From: Phototrophicus methaneseepsis
GTDB taxonomy: Bacteria > Chloroflexota > Anaerolineae > Aggregatilineales > Phototrophicaceae
Assembly (NCBI RefSeq): GCF_015500095.1
Contig: NZ_CP062983.1
Span: 2,294,001 to 2,358,000 of the forward strand
DNA: 64,000 nucleotides
Direction: 5' to 3'
Under the pieces are notes generated by a model, which did no database searches, was not told the origin of the DNA, and was given only the letters and a program-made list of their open reading frames with translations. Of the stretch, positions 8,430 through 16,869 are shown piece by piece (the first letter of the stretch is position 1; each line of letters starts with the position of its first letter). The translations under genes were made by a program, and so were the position numbers.

Positions 8430-8888
8430 ATGAACAATGCACATTTAGCCAACTTTTTGCAGTTGGCAAAACGCGTAACACAGGCAGAACGCGGCCTCGT
8501 CGTTGATGGCAGCGAAACTGTGGTGGCAATGGTGGGGCTTGATGAAGATACGCTCCAGACGGGCAATTTACAAACGCTCATCCGGCAGACAGTTCGTGAT
8601 GCCCTTGACGAAAACAGAGCCATCCTGAGCAACAATATCATTCGGGACCCATCCGAAGCTCCGGATACAAACACAGCCTTTCGCAATCTCCGCTTGATGG
8701 TAGGCATCCCGGTGGGGCATGGGGGTGTCGTTTATCTGGATAAACAGGTTCGCAATGGCGTCATCTTGCGCAAAGACATCGAGCAGTTGCAGCGGTTTGG
8801 TCAATATCTCATCGAGCATGAGCTGACGGGCATGGATGCGGATGCCATGTACGAGCACTATCAGCAGATGAACGCTCCCGCCAGCTAG
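8430..8888 (+). CDS. Small GAF-like domain protein
   Basis: 152 residues from ATG at 8430, chosen over the in-frame TTG at 8415 because GGGGAA lies 8-13 bases upstream. The middle and end look like a single GAF domain: RGLVVDGSETVVAMVG, then RLMVGIPVGHGGVVYLDKQV, then a closing helix near DIEQLQRFGQYLIEH. There is no output domain, so it may be a stand-alone sensor or a partner of another protein. It lies tail to tail with the chemosensory cluster, on the opposite strand. Ligand and function are unknown. Confidence 0.68.
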   Translation: MNNAHLANFLQLAKRVTQAERGLVVDGSETVVAMVGLDEDTLQTGNLQTLIRQTVRDALDENRAILSNNIIRDPSEAPDTNTAFRNLRLMVGIPVGHGGVVYLDKQVRNGVILRKDIEQLQRFGQYLIEHELTGMDADAMYEHYQQMNAPAS

Positions 8889-8943
8889 AAGCGCGCTTTC
8901 GTATCAGCCTGGATATATTGCTCATAGTTATTAAGATGCGTTT

Positions 8944-8967
8944 AATGCCCCATTACGGGGCATTTTT
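8944..8967. terminator. Rho-independent terminator after the GAF-like gene
   Basis: Stem AATGCCCC (8944-8951) / GGGGCATT (8957-8964), 5-nt loop, then TTT. An upstream T/A run may also let it end the minus-strand chemosensory transcript, whose last gene stops at 8966. Confidence 0.8.
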
Positions 8968-9871
8968 ATTCTTCGACAGTGGGGAGGTTACGTGGCTGCG
9001 GGATGCCCTGGAGGATTTCGTCGATGATCGCAGCAGTACGTTTGCTGTACAGCCACACCATACCCGCTTTGACGTCTGCGTTGCAGATCACAGCCAGCGA
9101 GACGGTATAAGGCCCGCCAAATTCAATGATGTACACGCCGTTGAGGTCGCCTTCAAAGTAAGTGGAATGAAACTTCGTTTCTTCTAGCAGGCTGGCGAGT
9201 GATTGCTGTGCGCTATGGTCGATGCTCAGAGCCTGAGTGAGAATTTGCAGGTCATAATCATCAAGCGTCCCTGCCGCGCCGACCATGTTGCCTTCGGAAT
9301 CAATCAGGCCCACAAAACCGGCTTTCACATGTCCCAGCAGACGATTCAGCTCGACATTAATGCGCTTGAACTGGTTGCGGCTCAGGACCAGGGCGACGGG
9401 GCGCGTACGTGGGTCCAGCCGCTTGGCGCGGTCACGGGCGAGATGCTCGTTATTCGGTGCTTCTTCTACCTGCTGATGCCCGTTCAGAGCGCGTTTAATC
9501 TCTAGCTGGCGCTCGATTTGCATCAGCACGAACGTCATATTCAAAGGCTTATATAAATAGTCGACAGCACCCAGACGGAACACCGCGACAGCGCTGCGTG
9601 CGCTCAGGTCATCATCAATGACGATGACGCGTGCATTTGGCCTCAAACCACCGACGACAGCCAGTAAATCCATCCCGCTCAGGTCTGGCAGTTCAGCTTC
9701 TGTGATGACGAGGTCAAAGTCCGTGAGCAATATTTCGCTCAGCGCTTCTTCGAAGTTAACCGCTTCAACTGTGGCATAACCGCCGGCCTCAGTCAGCGTA
9801 TCGCTAAGTTGATCGCGTAAGATTTCGTCCTTGGCGACAATGAGGATGCGTTCGTTTTTTCGTTGCTTCAT
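8966..9871 (-). CDS. Pseudo-receiver fused to a Roadblock/LC7 domain
   Basis: 301 residues. Residues 8-125 follow the receiver fold, but the key acids are changed. The phosphoacceptor position in LVITEAELP is E58 instead of Asp, the acidic pair after ILIV reads A13-K14, and the usual Thr/Ser after strand 4 is Asp (VIVIDDD). The conserved Lys (K108 in YLYKPL) remains. This should be a constitutive, non-phosphorylated receiver. After a charged linker, residues about 165-290 fit a Roadblock/LC7 domain (GLIDSEGNMVGAAG, VYIIEFGGPYTVSLAV), the fold of MglB, a GTPase-activating polarity protein. It is the last gene of the chemosensory cluster and overlaps the CheW stop by ATGA. No MglA-type GTPase is in the window. 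Confidence 0.8.
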   Translation of the reverse strand: MKQRKNERILIVAKDEILRDQLSDTLTEAGGYATVEAVNFEEALSEILLTDFDLVITEAELPDLSGMDLLAVVGGLRPNARVIVIDDDLSARSAVAVFRLGAVDYLYKPLNMTFVLMQIERQLEIKRALNGHQQVEEAPNNEHLARDRAKRLDPRTRPVALVLSRNQFKRINVELNRLLGHVKAGFVGLIDSEGNMVGAAGTLDDYDLQILTQALSIDHSAQQSLASLLEETKFHSTYFEGDLNGVYIIEFGGPYTVSLAVICNADVKAGMVWLYSKRTAAIIDEILQGIPQPRNLPTVEE

Positions 9872-10368
9872 ACGGATACTCCTGCACGCCCATCCTCCGA
9901 AGGGGGCGGCTGCCGCTCTTGTGTCGAACTCATTAAAGGAGCTAATAAAGGCCCCGGTGCGATTAATTGGATAAGTGCGTTTTCGTAACTGGCGACTTCT
10001 TCAAAGGCTGGTGCTGCCCCCGCCACACTGCTAATAGCATGACGTGGGACGTAAATCACCTGCTGAATTTCATCCACGATCAAACCCACATGGGCCTGAT
10101 AAGCTTTACACACGATGAATAGTGAATCGACACTCACCTGACGTGCACCCATCTGCATCAGCAGACGCAAATCATAGACGGGTAGGGGCGTGCCATGTCT
10201 GTTCGCAATACCCAGTAAACCAGCCTGTGCCCCGGGTGCTTCGTTTAAAGCCACGATGGCGCTGACTTCTACTACGTCTGTTACGCACATCGCGTAGCGT
10301 CGTCCAGCCAGCATAAACGTTAGCAAGGCAATATCTGTTGTTTTTTCAGTTGCCATGCTCGTCGTCAT
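9868..10368 (-). CDS. CheW-like coupling protein (second copy)
   Basis: 166 residues with one CheW domain (about residues 14-145). Signatures are LLTFMLAGRRYAMCVTDVVEV at the start, GLLGIANRHGTPLPVYDLRLLM in the middle and VGLIVDEIQQVIYVP towards the end. CheW domains link receptors to the CheA kinase. The Pro/Glu-rich tail is not part of the fold. It ends in a 4-base ATGA overlap with the Roadblock gene, so the two should be co-translated. A downstream in-frame ATG (residue 5) is an alternative start. Confidence 0.9.
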   Translation of the reverse strand: MTTSMATEKTTDIALLTFMLAGRRYAMCVTDVVEVSAIVALNEAPGAQAGLLGIANRHGTPLPVYDLRLLMQMGARQVSVDSLFIVCKAYQAHVGLIVDEIQQVIYVPRHAISSVAGAAPAFEEVASYENALIQLIAPGPLLAPLMSSTQERQPPPSEDGRAGVSV

Positions 10369-10411
10369 GGTTGTGACTGTCCTTAGTGATTAATTGTGTA
10401 TCTGTGCCTTC

Positions 10412-10819
10412 TTAGTCCACGATCCACATAATCATAACGATGGTTGGCGCTGGCGCTTGCACCAGCACAATCTCGTCCACAAGATCGCCCATTTTGGATT
10501 TTAAGGCGACGAGGACGTTATTCGCAGAGACGCCTTGTAACCAGGGGGTCTCTGTAGAAATTTGCAGGCCATCCTTGATGCCATCTAATACCCCATTGAG
10601 GTTGATGGTATGGGGTTCGCCTGTTTTCAGGACAAGTTCCGCCAGGGTTGCAGCGGCTGTTGCGAGTTGGGCGCGGTGTGCCGGAGAAAATCCTAGCAGG
10701 CTAGCGGCACGACGCGTGGTATCGCGCACAATCATAATATCCATGCTATCCTCGACCTGTACGTGCAGGACAGGAGGACGCATCTTATATTGTGGAGGTG
10801 TGTGCGCTTCGTGGCTCAT
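10412..10819 (-). CDS. RsbT-like HATPase-fold protein with degenerate ATP site
   Basis: 135 residues from ATG at 10819, which follows AGGAAA; an in-frame ATG at 10846 gives nine more residues. The layout matches RsbT-type switch kinases: a first strand with DIMIVRDTTRRAASLLGFSP, then AQLATAAATLAELVLKTG, where RsbT has TA..ELARN. The N-box Asn is replaced and no DxGxG motif can be seen, so ATP binding is doubtful. RsbT proteins control stressosome partner switching. Here the gene lies between a CheY-like regulator and CheW, so it may be a binding module in the chemosensory pathway. The assignment is by pattern and not certain. Confidence 0.6.
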   Translation of the reverse strand: MSHEAHTPPQYKMRPPVLHVQVEDSMDIMIVRDTTRRAASLLGFSPAHRAQLATAAATLAELVLKTGEPHTINLNGVLDGIKDGLQISTETPWLQGVSANNVLVALKSKMGDLVDEIVLVQAPAPTIVMIMWIVD

Positions 10820-10855
10820 GTCAGTGTGTTTCCTATACGCGTCCATCTTGTTGCA

Positions 10856-11230
10856 TTACTCTTCCAGTAGTCCCAGCTCTTGCAGGGTTTCAATTAAATG
10901 CTCTGATGCGAAAATGTCTTTTGGGATGTAATCGTCGGCCCCAGCGCGCAAGCCGGACATCGTGGCTTTCGGTCCTGCCTTTTCCGTCAGCATGATGACG
11001 GGGATATCCTGGGTACCTGGGTTGCGCTTCAGCCTGCGACAAACCTGGAAGCCATCCATCGTCGGTAATTTGACATCCAGTACGACCAGCGCAGGTGGAT
11101 TTTCCATTGCTTCGCGCAGCCCATCCGGGCCATCATAAGCCACACGTACGCGTAAGCCGACGCTCTCCAGCATTTCTGCGATCTGGGCGGCTTGCGTTTT
11201 GCTATCTTCTACGAGCAGTACTTCTAGCAC
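10856..11230 (-). CDS. CheY/PilH-like single-domain response regulator
   Basis: 124 residues, one complete receiver domain. It has LLVEDS with the acidic pair, phosphoacceptor Asp in VVLDVKLPTMDG (about D52), LTEK with the switch Thr and the conserved Lys in ADDYIPKD. The DVKLPTMDGFQVCRRLK pattern resembles PilG/PilH regulators of type IV pilus chemosensory systems. It starts with GTG at 11230, preceded by GAGG. It is the likely phosphorylation target of the CheA at 12553-14907. Confidence 0.93.
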   Translation of the reverse strand: MLEVLLVEDSKTQAAQIAEMLESVGLRVRVAYDGPDGLREAMENPPALVVLDVKLPTMDGFQVCRRLKRNPGTQDIPVIMLTEKAGPKATMSGLRAGADDYIPKDIFASEHLIETLQELGLLEE

Positions 11231-11268
11231 TGTGAAAACCTCATCAGGTATGTTGCGCTTTCTTTATT

Positions 11269-12306
11269 TTATAGCACTTTCACTATTTCAGACGGTAGAT
11301 TCGACAAGCTTACCGCTTTCTCAACAGCACCCACGCGGATCGCCGCTGCTGGCATACCGAATACCGTACTGCTGTATTCATCCTGGGAGAATGTGTAAGC
11401 GCCGCGTTCCCGCATCGCCAGCAACCCCAGCGCGCCATCATTCCCCATGCCTGTCATGATGACACCCACCGCGGCGGGGCCACAACTGGCGACGATGGAT
11501 TTAAAGAGGACATCAACGGAGGGCTTATATAATTGCCCATATTCTTCTTCAGAAAGGCGGGCGACCAGCTTGAGGCCGTGGCGCTCTACACAGAGATGGT
11601 GTGTCCCCGGCGCGATGATAACCTGACCAGCGCGCAGCTCCTGGCCTTGTTGGGCCACAGTGACTTCCAGCGGTGTGACATGGGAGAGCCAGCGGGCCAG
11701 CCCTGGGATAAATTCATGCGGCATATGCTGGACGACGACAACGGGCACATGCAGGTTAGTGGGCAGGTTCGTCAGTAGTTGATGTAGGGCGCGTGGGCCG
11801 CCCGTGCTCGTGCCAATGGCGATAATTTCTGGCTGAGCACGCATCGCCAAAGGCGTTGATGCCGTGAGCGATTGCTGAAAGCGTTCTCGGCGAGCGACAA
11901 CTTTAACTTTCGACATGGCGCGTAATGTGGTGATGAGCTGCTGCCTTTGTTGGTCAAAATTGGGATGATTGCGGCTGCCTGGTTTTGGCAGAACGGCAAT
12001 CGCGCCGCTATCCAGCGCCTTAAAAGAAAGCTCAATATCATCTTCTAGCAGCCCGCTTACAACGACGACGGGAATCGGCTTTTGGGACATAATCTGTCGT
12101 GTGGCTTCCAGGCCATCCGTACGCGGCATTTTGATATCCATTGAGATGATATCCGGATGCAGCGATTGGGCCAGTGCAATGGCTTCTAGTCCATTGCCAG
12201 CATGACCAATCACCCGTAAATCCGGCACCTCATCAATGAGATCCGTCAGATATTGCCGTTGTGTAGGGCTGTCGTCCGCGACTAGAACCCGTGTGATGTT
12301 GACCAT
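11269..12306 (-). CDS. cheB: Chemotaxis response regulator protein-glutamate methylesterase CheB
   Basis: 345 residues. The receiver domain (1-125) has VLVADDS and phosphoacceptor Asp in SMDIKMPRTDG. The methylesterase domain (about 160-345) has the catalytic Ser in GTSTGGP, His in VVQHMP and Asp in MTGMGNDGA. It removes methyl groups from (or deamidates) receptor glutamates to reset adaptation. ATG at 12306 follows AGGTG at short spacing. The 246-base gap upstream separates it from cheA and probably carries its own promoter. No cheR methyltransferase is found in the window, which is odd for a CheB with an intact triad. Confidence 0.95.
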   Translation of the reverse strand: MVNITRVLVADDSPTQRQYLTDLIDEVPDLRVIGHAGNGLEAIALAQSLHPDIISMDIKMPRTDGLEATRQIMSQKPIPVVVVSGLLEDDIELSFKALDSGAIAVLPKPGSRNHPNFDQQRQQLITTLRAMSKVKVVARRERFQQSLTASTPLAMRAQPEIIAIGTSTGGPRALHQLLTNLPTNLHVPVVVVQHMPHEFIPGLARWLSHVTPLEVTVAQQGQELRAGQVIIAPGTHHLCVERHGLKLVARLSEEEYGQLYKPSVDVLFKSIVASCGPAAVGVIMTGMGNDGALGLLAMRERGAYTFSQDEYSSTVFGMPAAAIRVGAVEKAVSLSNLPSEIVKVL

Positions 12307-12552
12307 CGTTCACCTATAGCATAATAAATTGACGAAAAGGCGATCACTGAAAAACCATTAACAGAAAATTGATAATCATGAATACATTATGAGGCATAGT
12401 TACGGAAAATTAATGTTAGAAAGTCGTTTCAGTTTCTTAAGGGTTTCTACTGAGTTCATTATTGTTTGTATTTTTAGGCACAAATTTTTTATGATTGACG
12501 GCTTAGTGCCTATCTGAGGCCAAACACTCAAGATAGTGCGCGAGATAAGGCG
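12307..12552. other. Intergenic region between cheA and cheB
   Basis: AT-rich gap between two minus-strand genes. It contains a 7-bp inverted repeat TAGGCAC (12475-12481) / GTGCCTA (12506-12512). Likely holds a promoter for the cheB half of the cluster, but no convincing -35/-10 pair was identified. Confidence 0.4.
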
Positions 12553-14907
12553 CTATAACACGCTCTGGATCGTTTCCAACAGTTCTTGCTGGTCAAAGCG
12601 TGATTTCACCAGATAGGCATCGGCCCCGGCTTGTAAGCCAGCCTCTCGTTGGGCCGGTTTCGTCAGCGACGTCAGGAGCACAAACGGAATGTTGCGCGTG
12701 TGGGGATGGCTCTTCACAAGGCGTGCCAGTTCCAGCCCTGTGAGATAGGGCATTTCCACATCGCTGATGATGACGTCCGGCTGGGATTCTGCCAGCATCT
12801 CCCAGGCTTGCTGACCATGGATCGCCACCTGAACATCGAAGCCGACAGCTTCCAGAATGTTCTTTTCCAGGGTGCGGGTCGTGATTGAGTCGTCGACGAT
12901 CAGCACGCGCAGCCGCTCTGGCACGTTTTTATGCGGCAGCCCACGCGGTGCACGCTTAGCGCCCAGCATCATGCCCGTTGCACGCCGGACCAGATCATTA
13001 GCATCCAGGACGAGCAGCACCTCCCCAGAACCAAGCAAGGCCGCTCCCGCGATGAAATACAGGTTCGCCAGTTCTTTACCGAGAGGCGTCAGTACCAGTT
13101 CCATCTCGCTGTACAGGCCGTCTACCTCAAAGGCGACCATACGCTCCGCCAGTTGCAGGACGATGACATTCACCACATCACCACGTTCCGCCGAGCCTGG
13201 TGTACTGAGCAAATCACCGAGCTTGACGAGCGGCATCGGGTGCTCATTGAGCACGACCATTTCTTTGCCTTCCGCGGTATAGATTGCGGTGCGGGGCAGG
13301 CTCTCCATGCGGTTTACCATGACAGAAGGTACAGCATAGGTTTCTTCGCCCAGATGGAGCAGAACCCCACGAATGCGCGTCAGCGATACAGGCACATGCA
13401 GCGTGATGGTCGTGCTTTCGCCACTGATGCTCTCGACTTCGATGCGTCCGCGTAAGCCCTCAATGCGCGTGCGTACGATATCCATGCCCAGCCCACGGCC
13501 ACTGATCGCCGTAACTTGGTCATTTGTAGAAAAACCAGAATGGAATACCAGCATACGAGCGTCAACATCGCTGAGTGTTTCCAGTTCTGCGATGCTGATA
13601 AGGCCCATTTGGAGCGCTTTTTTCTTGATTCGTGCGACATCAAAGCCGCGCCCGTCATCGCTGATAACGATGACGATTTCACTGCCACGTTGCAGTACTT
13701 TCAGGCTCAAGTGCCCGGTCGGTGATTTGCCATTGATTGCGCGCGTGTGTGTATCTTCCAGGCCATGATCAACGGCGTTACGCAGTAGATGCACCAGAGG
13801 GTCTTTCAGGGCATCCAACACCGTTTTGTCGATTTCGACTTTGGCCCCTTCGATATGCAGGTCTATTTCTTTGGATTGCTCGCGGGCAATGTCGCGTACC
13901 ATACGATGAAAGCTGCCCGTGATTGCCTCAAATGGCATCATCCGCAAAGAAGCCACATCATTTTGCAGCATATCCGCCAGCGCCGTGAGCTGCATATTAT
14001 CCTGGGCCACACGCTGATCAAGCTGGGCTAATTGGCGCGCCATCTGGGAGAGGCTGCGCTCGTTATTTTCCATAAAGCGGATGAGGGTGACGACTTCTGA
14101 AGAAAGGTGACTGCCCGGTTCTTGCTCTCGGCGCATCATGCGGATGTAAGCTCCGCGAACGCTGCGCCATTGTCGCTGCCACTTCATCACATCCCGGCGC
14201 AGATTGCTGATCTGGCGCTGACGTTCGTCATTTTGCATCCGTGCGACGAGCAACTCACTCACTTCAGCCATGAGCCGGTCCAGCTTCCGCACCGCCACCC
14301 GTAAGGATTCTTCTCCTGGGCCTAGCACCATCGTCATCGTGGTAGAAGATGCGGTTTTATCGTTTTCTGGTGGCAGTGGCTCTGACGAGACGATAGGAGG
14401 CGGTTCGCTCACCTCAACAGGTTCTGTAGGCGGCAACGCATCCACAGTGATGATGGGCATTTCCTGGCTGTGTTGGGCATGATTGCCATTGCTGGATTGA
14501 GTATCCTCGACTTTGATCCCAGCGGCCTGTCGCAAATTCTCGATGACAGTTTCGATGACTTCGTCGGAGAGTGTGTCGTCAGCCTCATCTGCGCCTTCAA
14601 GGGCGCTGCTGATAAGATCAAGGCCATCATAAAGTGTATCGGCAACATCCGGCGTCAGGGTGAGCGTGCCAGCCAGCACACGGTTGAGGACCTCTTCCAT
14701 GTGATGGCCGACTGTCTCGATCATAGCATAGCCGACGGCCCGTGCTGCGCCTTTCATACTATGGGCGACGCGGTTCATCTCCCGGATGAGGCCATAACGC
14801 TCCTCGCCCTGCGTCATTTCTACGCGTAAGAGACCATCATTCAACACCTGAAGATAGTCGGTGACTTCTTCGCGGAAGATTTGCAGCAGTTTCTGGTCGG
14901 TCGTCAT
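12553..14907 (-). CDS. cheA: Hybrid CheA histidine kinase with C-terminal receiver (ChpA-like)
   Basis: 784 residues. Domains in order: HPt/P1 with the phosphorylated His in RVAHSMKGAARAVG (H49); a low-complexity linker (about 140-195); dimerisation helices; HATPase with N-box LVHLLRNAVDHGLED and G-boxes ISDDGRGFD and GRGLGMDIVRTR; a CheW-like P5 domain; and a C-terminal receiver with LIVDDS, phosphoacceptor in ISDVEMPYLTG and Lys in ADAYLVKS. A CheA-receiver fusion is typical of Pil-Chp, Frz and alternative-function systems rather than flagellar chemotaxis. It lacks a visible P2 domain. It follows the secreted SH3b gene by 25 bases and is likely in one operon with it. Confidence 0.96.
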   Translation of the reverse strand: MTTDQKLLQIFREEVTDYLQVLNDGLLRVEMTQGEERYGLIREMNRVAHSMKGAARAVGYAMIETVGHHMEEVLNRVLAGTLTLTPDVADTLYDGLDLISSALEGADEADDTLSDEVIETVIENLRQAAGIKVEDTQSSNGNHAQHSQEMPIITVDALPPTEPVEVSEPPPIVSSEPLPPENDKTASSTTMTMVLGPGEESLRVAVRKLDRLMAEVSELLVARMQNDERQRQISNLRRDVMKWQRQWRSVRGAYIRMMRREQEPGSHLSSEVVTLIRFMENNERSLSQMARQLAQLDQRVAQDNMQLTALADMLQNDVASLRMMPFEAITGSFHRMVRDIAREQSKEIDLHIEGAKVEIDKTVLDALKDPLVHLLRNAVDHGLEDTHTRAINGKSPTGHLSLKVLQRGSEIVIVISDDGRGFDVARIKKKALQMGLISIAELETLSDVDARMLVFHSGFSTNDQVTAISGRGLGMDIVRTRIEGLRGRIEVESISGESTTITLHVPVSLTRIRGVLLHLGEETYAVPSVMVNRMESLPRTAIYTAEGKEMVVLNEHPMPLVKLGDLLSTPGSAERGDVVNVIVLQLAERMVAFEVDGLYSEMELVLTPLGKELANLYFIAGAALLGSGEVLLVLDANDLVRRATGMMLGAKRAPRGLPHKNVPERLRVLIVDDSITTRTLEKNILEAVGFDVQVAIHGQQAWEMLAESQPDVIISDVEMPYLTGLELARLVKSHPHTRNIPFVLLTSLTKPAQREAGLQAGADAYLVKSRFDQQELLETIQSVL

Positions 14908-14932
14908 GTGTTTACAAGTACCCGTATTGCCC

Positions 14933-16867
14933 TTAGCGAACAGGCTCGTTCTCGATGATATTTAGGAAAGCGCTCCAATCGACATATGCACCATCAACCT
15001 GATTATCAAATGTGATGGTGAAGGAGCCGCTCATCGGTACTTCTACCAATGGCTGCACAAAGTTATAACCGTTCCCACAATTATAACGATTGCCATCAAT
15101 CAGGATGACGGTATGGGAGGAACCCGTCCCAACGCAGCCAATAGAAAGGTAGAAATCCGCGTTTTCTGCATATTGTGTGTTGGTTAATGCCCAGTTCACG
15201 GTGTCCTGACGATCCCCTGTAGGGTCTGAAATCGCCCCAGATAGGTAAACAGGGGATTCCGAGAAGTAATCCACTTTGACGCCCGGATATTCATTGTCGC
15301 CAGCCACGCGGCCTGTCCCCGGTACCGGGGTCGTCGTTATCGTCGGCGTGGGGGTCACCATCGGTGTGATGGTTACAAGGGGTGTCGCTGTCGCCGTTGG
15401 GGTCGCGGTTGCAGGCGGAGTAGGCGTTGGCGGGATATAAGCATAGGGTAGGTCATCACAGGGGCCGGATAGCTCGACCACAGAGCTGCCAAGCCATGCT
15501 TCGTAACCGTTATAGTCGATTTCATACCAGCCACTGCCGCTCTGGCCTGTGACCTGGACGTCCTCGCCGACATCTAAGCCGCCTATGACATCGTAGATCG
15601 TGCCGGGGCCCTGGCGCACATTTATACGCTGATTACCCGTGACTGTTGCGATGCATTCATCGCTATTTAAGGGCCTTGATGCTCCGATTTCTGCGGGTTC
15701 TGGTGCGGAGGGTAGCAGCCCGTCCAGAGGCAAAAGCGCCAGGGTCGCCGGGTCAAATGGGATAGGCTCATTGGGCGGACCATCGGGCAGCAGTTGTTCA
15801 TTAATGGGCACGGAGACCTTCATGCCTGTGGTGGCTGTTTGCGTCGTGCCTTGGGTTGTCACATCGACGCTGCCTTCTAATGTCGAGAAGTTGAGCGTCG
15901 CGGAGGAGAGGTCCGGGTTCACAAAGACGGTTGACCCTACATTGATCTGGATATCGTTGATGGTTAATTCGATCTGGCCTGCACCCTCTGGAGTCTGGAT
16001 GAGCATCCCGTGATCGGGCGTGTTTTCGCAGCGTGTAGCGCCCAGCCCAGGCCGGATGTAGATTGATTGCATGGGGCTGAATGGTGCGCTTGCGAGGCCA
16101 TTCATGGTCGACGCATCCACAACTTGCATATTGCCAAAGACGAGCATGGTTACGTTGGTACCAGGGAGGGATTCCGGTAAGTTAGCCTGCACTTGCATCA
16201 ACGCGACACCCCACTGCCCTGTCGCTGTATCCAATGGGCTGAGTTCCATCCCGCTCAGGTTGAGCAGGTCTAGAATATCGCCTTCCTGGCTAAAGCGAAA
16301 CGAGGAGAGATCCATAACGCGATCACTGGGCTGCGCTTCTACGAGTACATTGCCGTAGCAAGCCTGGTTACGCCCGGTCATGCTGCAATATTGATCCAGT
16401 ACGGTCACAATCTGGCGCATGATCGTCTCACAGGATTGTGTTTCTGGCGCGACAGGTGTCTCGCTGGCGCTTAACGTCAGGTTGAAGCTGCCTTGCTGCC
16501 CGTTGCTGGAGATAATCTGGATGATGTAAGTGCCATCTTCCGGCAGTGTGATGGTTTCTGTTTGTTGCAGGGCTTGCGATGGATTCATCCCTGCGAAGAG
16601 CAGGACGCCGCCTTCATCGAACAAGCCAAACTGCACGCGCAGCGGATCAACAGCGGCTATGTCAACCGTGACTGCCTGACCAGCGCTGCCCTGGAATGTG
16701 TAGATTACCTGCGGGGTTGCTGTACTGATTTCACCTGTTTGCTGTTCATTGATTGAGATTGACGTTTGTGCCTCAATAATGGATGCTGCAAAGACAATCA
16801 CAACGACAAATGCCAGCCTGAACATATGCAACGACTTGTTGATTGTACTGCCGGGTGTTGAGCGCAC
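14933..16867 (-). CDS. Secreted protein with PPC-like, FecR-like and SH3b domains, inside the chemosensory operon
   Basis: 644 residues from GTG at 16867, with AAGGAG eight bases upstream and the MCP stop three bases before. A signal peptide is visible (hydrophobic LAFVVVIVFAASI, then EAQ). Residues about 40-130 resemble a pre-peptidase C-terminal (PPC) beta domain. A FecR-like segment lies near 300-345 (VNPDLSSATLNFSTLEGSVDV). A bacterial SH3 domain spans about 415-480 (RINVRQGPGTIYDVIGGLDVG, GWYEIDYNGYEAWLG). A Thr/Pro-rich linker (about 485-525) leads to a C-terminal beta domain of unknown type. It is exported and probably binds the envelope or peptidoglycan. Its place between the receptor and CheA genes suggests a link to surface sensing, which is inference. 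Confidence 0.8.
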   Translation of the reverse strand: MRSTPGSTINKSLHMFRLAFVVVIVFAASIIEAQTSISINEQQTGEISTATPQVIYTFQGSAGQAVTVDIAAVDPLRVQFGLFDEGGVLLFAGMNPSQALQQTETITLPEDGTYIIQIISSNGQQGSFNLTLSASETPVAPETQSCETIMRQIVTVLDQYCSMTGRNQACYGNVLVEAQPSDRVMDLSSFRFSQEGDILDLLNLSGMELSPLDTATGQWGVALMQVQANLPESLPGTNVTMLVFGNMQVVDASTMNGLASAPFSPMQSIYIRPGLGATRCENTPDHGMLIQTPEGAGQIELTINDIQINVGSTVFVNPDLSSATLNFSTLEGSVDVTTQGTTQTATTGMKVSVPINEQLLPDGPPNEPIPFDPATLALLPLDGLLPSAPEPAEIGASRPLNSDECIATVTGNQRINVRQGPGTIYDVIGGLDVGEDVQVTGQSGSGWYEIDYNGYEAWLGSSVVELSGPCDDLPYAYIPPTPTPPATATPTATATPLVTITPMVTPTPTITTTPVPGTGRVAGDNEYPGVKVDYFSESPVYLSGAISDPTGDRQDTVNWALTNTQYAENADFYLSIGCVGTGSSHTVILIDGNRYNCGNGYNFVQPLVEVPMSGSFTITFDNQVDGAYVDWSAFLNIIENEPVR

Positions 16868-16869
16868 AA

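Noticed and set aside
16825-16867. Internal ATG at 16825 as start of the secreted SH3b protein
   Set aside because: The GTG at 16867 has an ideal AAGGAG and couples to the MCP stop; the signal peptide is still within reach of that start.
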